From Sphaerochaeta pleomorpha str. Grapes (GTDB lineage: Bacteria > Spirochaetota > Spirochaetia > Sphaerochaetales > Sphaerochaetaceae), in NCBI RefSeq assembly GCF_000236685.1, contig NC_016633.1, positions 992,001 through 1,056,000 of the forward strand: DNA of 64,000 nt, given 5' to 3'. The position numbers and the translations under genes are program-made. The notes below the pieces were generated by a model. The model searched no databases. It saw only the letters and a list, made by a program, of their open reading frames with translations, and was not told where the DNA came from. Positions 46,176 to 53,479 of this stretch are shown here, piece after piece (position 1 is the first letter of the stretch; every line of letters starts with the position of its first letter).

Positions 46176-47363
46176 TTAGAGAAGTATTTTACCCATAACC
46201 ACAGCATGAGAGGCGCCTGTAGCCCCAATCAGGGTATTTGGCCTTCCTGCAATAGCCTCATTGGCTAGAACCGCAAAGGCTACAGCCTCCTTGCTATCGC
46301 TATTGAATCCAAGGTCCTCTTGCGTATTGACGGGCATATGGGGCAAAAGCTGCTTCAGTTCATCCATCAAAAAAGAATTGTGAATTCCCCCTCCCCCCAC
46401 GGTCAACCGGTCGACAGGAACAGGGCAGAAATGCGAGAGGGAATAGGATATGCAAAATGCCGTATAGTAGGTTGCCGAGGCTATGATGTCGAAAGGAGAA
46501 AGACCAAGGGCAACTCCCTGGTGCTCAACCAAATCTACAAAGGGTATTCCATACCGTTCTCGCCCAGTTGTCTTGGGAGGGAACCGGGTAAGGTACCCGT
46601 CGTTTTCCAGCATCCACTGAACCAAGGAATTCGAAATCTTTCCCTTCCTCCCTAAGTCACCGTTTTTATCATAGCTCTCTACCCCTGAGGAATACCGATA
46701 GACCAATTCGTCAATAACCATATTGCCGGGACCCGTATCAAAGGCAAGGATTTGTTCGGGAAGCGCATGTTTTGGAATAACGGTAAGATTCCCGATACCA
46801 CCAAGATTCTGCAGGGCAACCGTCTCCGTTTCGCTTCTATAGAGAAGATACTCCGTATAGGGAACCAAGGGTGCCCCCTGCCCCCCGGCTGCCATATCAC
46901 GGACACGGAAGTCACTCACTACAGGACAACCGAAGGCTTCACTCAAAAGCGAGGCTTCCCCTAGCTGCATGGTTGCCGAGACCGGCTTCCCAAAATAATC
47001 TTGCGCCTCGGGGATATGATAGAACGTATGGCCGTGCGACCCGATGAGATCAATTTCACTGGTGGAAACCTTTGCTTCTTTACACACAGCCTTGGCTGCT
47101 GAAACAAACAACTGGCCCAACGTAAAATTCATCAGGCAGAGTTCCCTGCTCCCACCTTCTTCACCACGTGATAGTGTCAGCAATCTTGCCCTGAACTTTT
47201 TTTCATACGGAATGGAAACAAACGCGAGTTCTGTTACTTTCAGCTTCGTTCCACGTCCCTCGATGGCAACCAAGACGGCGTCTATCCCGTCACAACAGGT
47301 TCCACTCATCAACCCAATACAAAGTTTTCTTGATTTGGAAGCCAATGGCTGTACGGTGTTCAT
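46176..47363 (-). CDS. anmK: Anhydro-N-acetylmuramic acid kinase
   Basis: A 395-residue ASKHA-fold kinase that opens the 1,6-anhydro ring of anhMurNAc while phosphorylating it to MurNAc-6-P, which MurQ then uses. Diagnostic sequences are GLMSGTCCDGIDAVLVAI (phosphate 1), IGSHGHTFYH, QLGEASLLSE, FDTGPGNMVIDE and TVGGGGIHN. The start is ATG 47363, whose ATGA overlaps the stop of the upstream GNAT gene; the open frame beyond it lies inside that gene. Its presence implies that lytic-transglycosylase products (anhydro sugars) are consumed. Confidence 0.94.
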   Translation of the reverse strand: MNTVQPLASKSRKLCIGLMSGTCCDGIDAVLVAIEGRGTKLKVTELAFVSIPYEKKFRARLLTLSRGEEGGSRELCLMNFTLGQLFVSAAKAVCKEAKVSTSEIDLIGSHGHTFYHIPEAQDYFGKPVSATMQLGEASLLSEAFGCPVVSDFRVRDMAAGGQGAPLVPYTEYLLYRSETETVALQNLGGIGNLTVIPKHALPEQILAFDTGPGNMVIDELVYRYSSGVESYDKNGDLGRKGKISNSLVQWMLENDGYLTRFPPKTTGRERYGIPFVDLVEHQGVALGLSPFDIIASATYYTAFCISYSLSHFCPVPVDRLTVGGGGIHNSFLMDELKQLLPHMPVNTQEDLGFNSDSKEAVAFAVLANEAIAGRPNTLIGATGASHAVVMGKILL

Positions 47364-47839
47364 TCCTTTGCCCCCAGATAATCCTTGTAGATTCCCGGCT
47401 TTGAATCTTCGATCAAAGTAGCTGCTACACACTTCTCATAGAATTGTTGCGGCCCGACCCCTCCGATAATGGCATAGGCATACCCCTCGTCATGCAAGGC
47501 ATGCAAGCTACGGAGCAAAAGTGCTTTGCCAATCTGTTTTCCCTGCTCACTGTCCAAAACCCTTGTAGGACCAAAAAAATCAGGGGCGGTCGCGTTATAG
47601 CAGGCATAGCCGACAATTTCTTTGCCCCTGGTGGCTACGAATAGGGAAATGGGAGTATGGGAAAAACAAACATCGGCTTCCCCTGAGGCGGAAAGCGAGG
47701 AATGGGTCTTAACCCATTCCACTATACGCGGTTTATCAGGAGCCATTGCCCGTCGGATGGTTATCCCTTGGTTCTCCACTGCAGCAAGAACTGGGGATAC
47801 GGGCGGAAGTGCATAGAGTTTAACCAACATATCGCTCAT
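47360..47839 (-). CDS. GNAT-family N-acetyltransferase linked to anmK/nagZ
   Basis: A 159-residue GNAT with core strand SLFVATRGKEIVGYACYN, acetyl-CoA loop DSEQGKQIGKALLL and C-terminal GPQQFYEKCVAAT. AGGAG precedes ATG 47839, and the gene overlaps anmK by four bases and follows nagZ by 9 bases. Such tight placement suggests it acts in amino-sugar or muropeptide handling, for example re-acetylating de-N-acetylated sugars or acetylating a released peptide, but no substrate can be read from the sequence. Confidence 0.72.
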   Translation of the reverse strand: MSDMLVKLYALPPVSPVLAAVENQGITIRRAMAPDKPRIVEWVKTHSSLSASGEADVCFSHTPISLFVATRGKEIVGYACYNATAPDFFGPTRVLDSEQGKQIGKALLLRSLHALHDEGYAYAIIGGVGPQQFYEKCVAATLIEDSKPGIYKDYLGAKE

Positions 47840-47848
47840 CAACGTCTC

Positions 47849-49378
47849 CTATAGTTGGACCGGAAGACTTCCGGTTGCCTCAATCTCTTTTCTCAATAAT
47901 CTTGACAGGGCCTCAAAGCAGTCCTGGGTATATTCATAGGCGGCTATCGCAGTCACCCCCTCCCCTACCAAGGCAAGGTCATAGGGGTTTCTCAAAGCAA
48001 TACAGGTCACAGGGATCTTCCCTTTGACAAAAGCATGTACCAGATCAATCTGTCCAGGGCGCAGATGTGCATTGTACGTTCCGATAATGATGGAGGTTGC
48101 ATCTTTTCCCGTTGCCTTGATCTTGTCTATTTCCGTCGAATCAGGGTTGTCAGAGCAGACAAAATAATCGCCTCCAAGCAATTCGGCCATAGAGGAGGCA
48201 AAAAGCGGCACATTCCGCTCATTGGACACATTGGTTGCCAAAAAACACCTTGGCCCGACAAAATAGGGGTTGGTGCCGAGCGGTAGGATGTTTCCCCTGA
48301 CCAAGGTCAACGACTTTTCGCGTAGCTTCTGGGCAGTTGCCTTATGTTCTTTTGAACCCACCTCAGAAAAGGGTACATTTTTTTCCAGGGAAAGCATCAC
48401 CTTGGCCTTGATGATTTTGTCAGTCGAAGCAGTAAATTCACTTTTGTCCAGTCTCCCCGTGGCAAGGGCCTCCTTGACTAACGCTATTGCCTGTATTGCC
48501 AATTCCACATGGTGGCTTATACAGACAAGGTCTACCCCTGCTTGCAGGGAAGCCAAAGAACCCGAAGCAGTGCCGTAATAGTTTGCAATCGCCTGCATTT
48601 CCATGCAATCACTGAAAACCAGGCCTTTGAAGCCCATTTCTTTTTTCAGAAGGTCCGTAAGGATCGAACGGCTCATCGTTGCAGGCACCTTTTCTTTTTC
48701 GAGGGCAGGAAACAGGATGTGGCTGCTCATAATCCCCTGGACACCGGCAAAGGTTGCCAACCTGAAAGGATACAGATGTTCCTCAAGGGCCTGCAGGTCA
48801 CCTGCTACCCAGGGAAGGTCGAGATGGGAATCCAAATGGGTATCCCCATGACCGGGAAAGTGCTTGGCTACGGACATTACCCCTTCGCTCTGCAACGCTT
48901 CGACCATGGCACACCCAAAGGAAGAAACCGTCTTTTCGGAATCGCCGTAACTTCTGACCCCGATAACCGGATTATTTTTGTTGCTGTTTACGTCAAGGCA
49001 GGGAGCAAGATCGCAGTTGATACCCAAGGCTCTCAGTTCCCGCCCGGTCAGGGCCCCGGCTTCAAAAACCGAGTTCACCTCGCCTGTGGCCGATAATGCC
49101 ATTGCCCCAGGGACATTGGTGCAGTCACTGCTCAGGCGGGTGACCATACCTCCTTCCTGGTCTATGCAGATCAAGGCAGGCGTGCCACATTCTTTCTGCA
49201 CAAGCTCTTGAATATCCTGACAAAGTTGCCTTACCTGCCCTTTGCTCTCGATATTCCTGGCAAAGAGAATGATATTCGCTATCTTATAGGTATGTACCGC
49301 TTCCTTGAAGGATTCATCCAAGGAAGTACCAGGGAAACCGCAGACAAAATGCTGTCCTATTTTTTGTGCATCATCCAT
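47849..49378 (-). CDS. nagZ: Beta-N-acetylhexosaminidase, GH3 family (NagZ, two-domain type)
   Basis: A 509-residue glycoside hydrolase family 3 enzyme that removes GlcNAc from peptidoglycan fragments. The signature KHFPGHGDTHLDSH carries the catalytic Asp-His dyad (D183 and H185) and the nucleophile is D257 in VFSDCMEM. After the GH3 barrel (about residues 1-330) a C-terminal domain of about 150 residues follows, as in the Bacillus YbbD/NagZ and unlike the short enteric NagZ. There is no signal peptide. The start is ATG 49378 with AGGAG eight bases upstream. It lies between namZ and the GNAT/anmK pair. Confidence 0.92.
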   Translation of the reverse strand: MDDAQKIGQHFVCGFPGTSLDESFKEAVHTYKIANIILFARNIESKGQVRQLCQDIQELVQKECGTPALICIDQEGGMVTRLSSDCTNVPGAMALSATGEVNSVFEAGALTGRELRALGINCDLAPCLDVNSNKNNPVIGVRSYGDSEKTVSSFGCAMVEALQSEGVMSVAKHFPGHGDTHLDSHLDLPWVAGDLQALEEHLYPFRLATFAGVQGIMSSHILFPALEKEKVPATMSRSILTDLLKKEMGFKGLVFSDCMEMQAIANYYGTASGSLASLQAGVDLVCISHHVELAIQAIALVKEALATGRLDKSEFTASTDKIIKAKVMLSLEKNVPFSEVGSKEHKATAQKLREKSLTLVRGNILPLGTNPYFVGPRCFLATNVSNERNVPLFASSMAELLGGDYFVCSDNPDSTEIDKIKATGKDATSIIIGTYNAHLRPGQIDLVHAFVKGKIPVTCIALRNPYDLALVGEGVTAIAAYEYTQDCFEALSRLLRKEIEATGSLPVQL

Positions 49379-49410
49379 CACACTTCTCCTAACATAGTGC
49401 CACTGACCGG

Positions 49411-50556
49411 TCATCGATAGAGATGATAGATTTCTTTCTCTTTGGCAAAGACACTGCTCTGCTCAGAGCATTGGTTCAGTAGTATTTCAATATTTGTGGT
49501 TACCACATCCTGCGAGGTAAGGCCCATCAGGTTTTCAAAAGGACTTCTCTGCGTAGGGGCCAAAGGGGGCAGGAATGCAAAATCCTCGCTATAGAGACGG
49601 GCAATGAGTTGAATCAGGCGCAAAGCACTTTCAACCGGGCGAAAAGCTTCCTTGTCCAGGACATGGGCATACAGCCCCTTGCAGGTTTCACCCTGGTATT
49701 TACTCGCAGTAGGGGTGAAGTAAGCGGGGGTGAATACGATTCCTTTGAGGTGGAGCTCATTAGCTGCCCTACAGAGGGGCTCGGCATGGAGAAACGGGGA
49801 CCCGATTAGTTCGAAAGGACAACTAGTCCCTCTGCCCTCACTTAGGTTCGTACCCTCAAACAAGCACATGCCGGCATACAACAAAGCACTCTCGAAATGC
49901 CCGATAGCAGGGCTCGTCATAATCCAAGGCAATCCAAGGCTGTCGAACAAGTCGCTCCTTTTCCATCCGTTCATCGGGATAATGGTCAGCTTGCATCCAT
50001 ATTGCAGTTCAGCGTTAAGGAGAAGTGCCAGCTCGCCAATGGTTAAACCATACCTGACAGGCAGGCTGTACGGTCCTACAAAACTAAAAAATTCCGGGGC
50101 GAGCCTATTTCCCTCGACGACCACACCCCCCAGCGGATTGGGCCTATCGAGAACGATGAGGTCCTTGCCAAAGTGGGCACAGTCCTCGATAAGATTTTTT
50201 AAGGTAGCGATGTAGGTATAGAAACGCAGGCCAAGATCCTGAATGTCAAAGAGTATGGCATCGATGCCGGAAACCATATGTTCGGTGAGATGCTGGCCAT
50301 CTTTGCGGTACAGGCTGAAAAGAGGAATGCCATCCACAAATTCTGCATCTTCATCGATGCAGGAACCAGCTCCTATTTCACCGCGGATACCGTGTTCCGC
50401 CCCAAAGAGGGCAACCAAATCATATTGTGTCCTGACTACAGAAAAGGACGAGACAAACGAGGTATTCATGGCACTGTTGTTCGTCACCAAGGCAAGTCGC
50501 TTATGGTTTAAAAGCGAGGAATAGTCTCCTATCCGGTCCAATCCAAATTGAATCAC
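49411..50556 (-). CDS. namZ: Exo-beta-N-acetylmuramidase NamZ (DUF1343)
   Basis: A 381-residue protein of the DUF1343 family. Bacillus subtilis NamZ (YbbC) of this family splits MurNAc from the non-reducing end of peptidoglycan chains. Landmarks are LVTNNSAMN, LFGAEHGIRGEIGAG, DAILFDIQDLGLRFYTYI, VLDRPNPLGG and GTNLSEGRGTSCPFELIGSP. No signal peptide is present. The start is GTG 50556, preceded by AGGGAG at eight bases; the open frame continues to TTG 50619, but that part has no family similarity. It stands next to nagZ as in the Bacillus MurNAc operon. Confidence 0.9.
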   Translation of the reverse strand: MIQFGLDRIGDYSSLLNHKRLALVTNNSAMNTSFVSSFSVVRTQYDLVALFGAEHGIRGEIGAGSCIDEDAEFVDGIPLFSLYRKDGQHLTEHMVSGIDAILFDIQDLGLRFYTYIATLKNLIEDCAHFGKDLIVLDRPNPLGGVVVEGNRLAPEFFSFVGPYSLPVRYGLTIGELALLLNAELQYGCKLTIIPMNGWKRSDLFDSLGLPWIMTSPAIGHFESALLYAGMCLFEGTNLSEGRGTSCPFELIGSPFLHAEPLCRAANELHLKGIVFTPAYFTPTASKYQGETCKGLYAHVLDKEAFRPVESALRLIQLIARLYSEDFAFLPPLAPTQRSPFENLMGLTSQDVVTTNIEILLNQCSEQSSVFAKEKEIYHLYR

Positions 50557-50645
50557 CGTCTTTACTCCCTCTTGTGTATGGTAGAACAGGTTCCCCTGGA
50601 CTGCAATACACCTGTACAACCGATGCCATCGACTTTCTCTTTCCT

Positions 50646-50673
50646 AGCATAGCATAATGTAAAATTTTTTCAA
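50646..50673 (-). promoter_or_regulatory. Shared 28-bp promoter/operator element, copy 1 (namZ operon)
   Basis: Plus-strand sequence starts AGCATAGCATAATGTA and ends AATTTTTTCAA. Read on the minus strand it offers TTGAAA, a 16-base spacer and TATGCT, followed about 90 bases later by the namZ GTG. It matches the element at 51943-51970 at 26 of 28 positions, in the same orientation. Confidence 0.7.
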
Positions 50674-50749
50674 TTATTAAAATGATTTTGATGAAAATTT
50701 TTGTTGTATCCATAGTTATTTTCTCATACTGCTTTTGCAATATAACAAC

Positions 50750-51000
50750 TAGTGGAATCAGAACAGAAAAATCCTTAGGATTATCAACACAGAGGACAAG
50801 AAAATCGCTTTTGCCGTTGAAAGCTTCCCCAACCAGATTGAGACTATTGCAGAAGCTATTGCTTCCTCCTTCAAACAGGAGGCGATGATTGTTTTACATC
50901 GATGCAGGGACCAGTGGAAGGCTCAATGTCCTCGGTGCCTCACGGTGCTCCCCGACCTATGGGGTAGATCTTAACAGTCCAGCTTATCATTACAGGCAGA
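50750..51000 (+). pseudogene. murQ: Decayed second murQ (N-terminal fragment)
   Basis: Translation from 50771 gives ILRIINTEDKKIAFAVES followed by NQIETIAEAIASSFKQ, aligning with residues 27-59 of the intact MurQ at 35719 (ILTIINNEDQKVPFAVET...). A one-base frameshift near 50892 then shifts the similarity to the next frame, FYIDAGTSGRLNVLGASRC and SPTYGVDLN, aligning with residues 66-91. The catalytic glutamate (E83 in SECPPTYG) is Arg here, the start region is missing and similarity ends near 50970. Upstream it retains the ATGAAAATTTTTGTTGT motif seen before the intact murQ. It lies between namZ and the MurR-like regulator, where murQ would be expected in a Bacillus-like order. Confidence 0.88.
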
Positions 51001-51062
51001 GTACAAGCATTGGCAATCTTACAAAGGCACAAAACCCTTCCTGAGGAAAAAACGGACCAACA

Positions 51063-51935
51063 CTATTTCTTTTGTTTTTCCCCAGGGCTGTTGGCATGGG
51101 TGACAGCCTTCCATGTGGCAGTAATAAACTGCCCTGCATCGCCCTTGTTCACGATTAGGCTGCTGTACAGGATATCGACTACTACCAGCTGGTTAAGCCT
51201 GGACAACGTAGCCCCTTGTCGATAAAGAGCCTCACTATCAGGTACGGTCAATACAATATCGGCAAGCTTGGAGAGAGAATTCCCCCCTACCCTGGTTACG
51301 GCAATGATGATAGCCCCAGCTTTCTTGGCTTGCTGGGCAACCTGGCGCATGGTTTTGGTTTCCCCCGAGTAGGAAAACACAATGCATACACTTTTATTGT
51401 TCAATGCACAGGCATTTACGATCTGCAAGTCAGGTTCATTGGGGAAACTTGAATAGATGCCAAGCCTTCCCAGTTTCTGGTACATATCCATTGCAGCAAG
51501 CGCCGATGCCCCGATTCCTGCAAGCAATATCTTTTCCGCATTTGCCAAGGCTTCCACGGCCAGTTCAACCTGCCGGGTTGACAACACACTTTTCAGCGAA
51601 GTTATGCTTTCACAGACAGTGTCGACCATCATGGAGGTTATCGATCCGGCCCCATCCGTTTTGGAGAGGTCGAACATAAAGGGCCCCTCAGAAGGGGGAC
51701 TATTTCCATACACTTCCTTAGCAAGGGCAAGTTTCAAATCACTATAGCCGTCGAACTTCAGTCGTTTGCAGAGCCTTACCACTGCTGCGGTACTGCTTCC
51801 ACTCTCCTGAGCCAGTATGGTAATGCTATGTTGGACTGCATCCTGTGGATTTTCCAAAAGATATTTTGCTACCTTCCTCTCCGAGGGGGACAGATACGAC
51901 AGAGCTTGTTTTAATAATGTAGTACATCCTTCCAT
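51063..51935 (-). CDS. RpiR-family transcriptional regulator, MurR-like
   Basis: A 290-residue regulator with an N-terminal RpiR helix-turn-helix (SPSERKVAKYLLENPQ, then ILAQESGSSTAAVVRLCKRL) and a C-terminal SIS sugar-phosphate-binding domain (LLAGIGASALAAMDMYQKL, CIVFSYSGETKTMRQVAQQA). In E. coli, MurR of this family senses MurNAc-6-P. Neighbours namZ, nagZ, anmK, murK-like and the murQ remnant support the same role. The ATG at 51935 has no Shine-Dalgarno, and the predicted -10 (TATGCT) ends seven bases before it, so the message may be leaderless. Confidence 0.86.
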   Translation of the reverse strand: MEGCTTLLKQALSYLSPSERKVAKYLLENPQDAVQHSITILAQESGSSTAAVVRLCKRLKFDGYSDLKLALAKEVYGNSPPSEGPFMFDLSKTDGAGSITSMMVDTVCESITSLKSVLSTRQVELAVEALANAEKILLAGIGASALAAMDMYQKLGRLGIYSSFPNEPDLQIVNACALNNKSVCIVFSYSGETKTMRQVAQQAKKAGAIIIAVTRVGGNSLSKLADIVLTVPDSEALYRQGATLSRLNQLVVVDILYSSLIVNKGDAGQFITATWKAVTHANSPGEKQKK

Positions 51936-51942
51936 ACTGCAC

Positions 51943-51970
51943 AGCATAGCATATTGTATAATTTTTTCAA
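51943..51970 (-). promoter_or_regulatory. Shared 28-bp promoter/operator element, copy 2 (murR-like gene)
   Basis: Plus-strand sequence starts AGCATAGCATATTGTA and ends AATTTTTTCAA, differing from copy 1 at two positions. On the minus strand it gives TTGAAA-16-TATGCT immediately before the regulator ATG. Its outer end also forms an inverted repeat with the following TTGAAAAAAATT (arms around AAATAA, 51961-51988), a possible site for autoregulation between the divergent regulator and kinase genes. Confidence 0.7.
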
Positions 51971-52025
51971 AAATAATTGAAAAAAATTGTTGCACATTCC
52001 CATTAGGTCAATCAATATTAATTGC

Positions 52026-52940
52026 ATGAAAGGTTTATTTTACGGTCTTGATGGCGGAGGGACCCGTTGCCGGCTGGCAATATGGGACGAAAACAAACGG
52101 CTGATTTATAAAGATGAGGGCGAAAGTTCAAATGTCTATGCAGTAGGATTCGAGCAAGCCAAATCAAATGTACGCTCTTTGCTCGAAAAAGCTGCAAAAA
52201 ACCCTTTGGTAGAGGTCAGTAAAATACGAGCCCTCTGCTTTGGTAGTGCCGGCCTTGCCCGGGATACCGAAAGAAGCCGATGGCTCAGCTTCTTTGAAAG
52301 TCAATTTCCAGAACCGATTGCCCTGTTGCTCTGCACTGATGCAGAAATTATGCTCGCTGGCTCTCTGAACGAACCAACCGGCATTGGGTTGATCGCAGGG
52401 ACCGGTTCGATCTGCATAGGAAGAAATGAGGACGGGGTTGTCGTACGTGCAGGGGGCATGGGCACAGCTCTCGGAGATGAGGGCTCGGCCTGGTGGATTG
52501 CAAAAGAAGCGGTCAGAAGAACCCTCAGGAGCAAAGAAAACCGAGACCTTCCCACTACTATGGAAACAACGATTCACGCTTTCTTCCACCTTGAATCCCT
52601 CTATGACTGCATACCCTTCTTTAATGACAAAAGCCTTACCAAATCTGCTGTGGCTGAGTTTGCACCGTTTGTATCGGTTGCTGCAGAACAAGGAGACCAA
52701 TTGGCCTTGGCAATTCTCGAAGAGGCAGCCACGGAATTGGCATCGCTGGTCAATTCCGTGGAGTCAAGACTCGGAGGGCAATTTTTGCATCGCATCACCT
52801 TGGGTGGCGGGGTCTTGGAACATGACAAGCTTATCAGAAAATTATTCCTGGAAAAACTTACCCCGACCTTGATCGTATGCCCAAGCAGGGGAACTGCCCT
52901 CGACGGGGCAGGAATACTTGCATTTTCACTGGTACAATAA
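52026..52940 (+). CDS. BadF/BadG-type sugar kinase, candidate MurNAc/GlcNAc kinase (MurK-like)
   Basis: A 304-residue ASKHA-fold kinase. The phosphate-1 loop is GLDGGGTRCRLAIWD, phosphate-2 is LIAGTGSICIGRN, and GDEGSAWWIAKEAVR is the typical BadF/GlcNAc-kinase motif. MurK of Clostridium acetobutylicum, which phosphorylates MurNAc and GlcNAc, belongs to this family. With no PTS here, a kinase of this kind is needed to make MurNAc-6-P for MurQ. It is divergent from the MurR-like gene. The start is ATG 52026, without an obvious Shine-Dalgarno; an upstream in-frame TTG at 51987 is unlikely. GlcNAc kinase alone is the alternative. Confidence 0.82.
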   Translation: MKGLFYGLDGGGTRCRLAIWDENKRLIYKDEGESSNVYAVGFEQAKSNVRSLLEKAAKNPLVEVSKIRALCFGSAGLARDTERSRWLSFFESQFPEPIALLLCTDAEIMLAGSLNEPTGIGLIAGTGSICIGRNEDGVVVRAGGMGTALGDEGSAWWIAKEAVRRTLRSKENRDLPTTMETTIHAFFHLESLYDCIPFFNDKSLTKSAVAEFAPFVSVAAEQGDQLALAILEEAATELASLVNSVESRLGGQFLHRITLGGGVLEHDKLIRKLFLEKLTPTLIVCPSRGTALDGAGILAFSLVQ

Positions 52941-52984
52941 TCTTTGTTGCATGCAAATCATGGAGGAAATATTGTGGAATCATT

Positions 52985-53416
52985 ATGGCAAAAATGAGTG
53001 GCAGGGAGAATGTTCTCCAGTTTCTAAAATTTACCGCCTTTTCTATCAGTGCAGGACTTGTCCAGGTTCTTACCTTCACCCTGTTTGAACAACTTTTCAA
53101 GCTTCCCTATTGGCCCAGTTACCTTACCGCCCTGATTGCGAGTGTGGTATTCAATTTTACAGTCAACCGACGTTTCACCTTCAAGAGTACCAACAACATT
53201 CCCAAGGCAATGATGCAACTTGCAATCTACTACCTTATCTTCACCCCGCTCTCGACCTGGTGGGGCGATGCTTTGGTCTCAATAGGCTGGAACGACTACC
53301 TCGTACTCGGAGGAACCATGGTGATCAACTTCATCACTGAGTTTTTGGTAAACAGATTGGTTATCTATAGGAATTCCATGAATACCCGCGTAGAGGCCGT
53401 AGCACATACCAGATAG
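52985..53416 (+). CDS. GtrA-like family membrane protein
   Basis: A 143-residue protein with four predicted helices. The sequence FLKFTAFSISAGLVQVLTFTLFE followed by FNFTVNRRFTFKST is the GtrA-like pattern (N-terminal helix, then VNRRFTF between helices 2 and 3); quoted here in parts, FTAFSISAGLVQVLTF and FNFTVNRRFTF. GtrA-like proteins are thought to flip or help move polyprenyl-linked sugars across the inner membrane. The start at ATG 52985 has a weak GGA; ATG 52994 is an alternative. It follows the kinase by 44 bases and may share its transcript, ending at a strong terminator. Confidence 0.83.
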   Translation: MAKMSGRENVLQFLKFTAFSISAGLVQVLTFTLFEQLFKLPYWPSYLTALIASVVFNFTVNRRFTFKSTNNIPKAMMQLAIYYLIFTPLSTWWGDALVSIGWNDYLVLGGTMVINFITEFLVNRLVIYRNSMNTRVEAVAHTR

Positions 53417-53437
53417 TACACAGAAGCACTGACAAGC

Positions 53438-53466
53438 AAAAAGTGTCCCGAAGGACACTTTTTTTA
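53438..53466. terminator. Bidirectional terminator between gtrA-like and peroxidase genes
   Basis: A 7-9 bp stem (AAAGTGTCC/GGACACTTT) around a four-base loop that reads TTCG on the minus strand, giving a stable UUCG tetraloop there. A T-run follows on the plus strand and an A-run precedes it, so it can end both convergent transcripts. Confidence 0.9.
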
Positions 53467-53479
53467 TGCTAAGGTATTT

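Noticed and set aside
50682-50888. Small open frame in the namZ-murR gap
   Set aside because: It is out of frame with the clear MurQ similarity and is only a shadow of the pseudogene.
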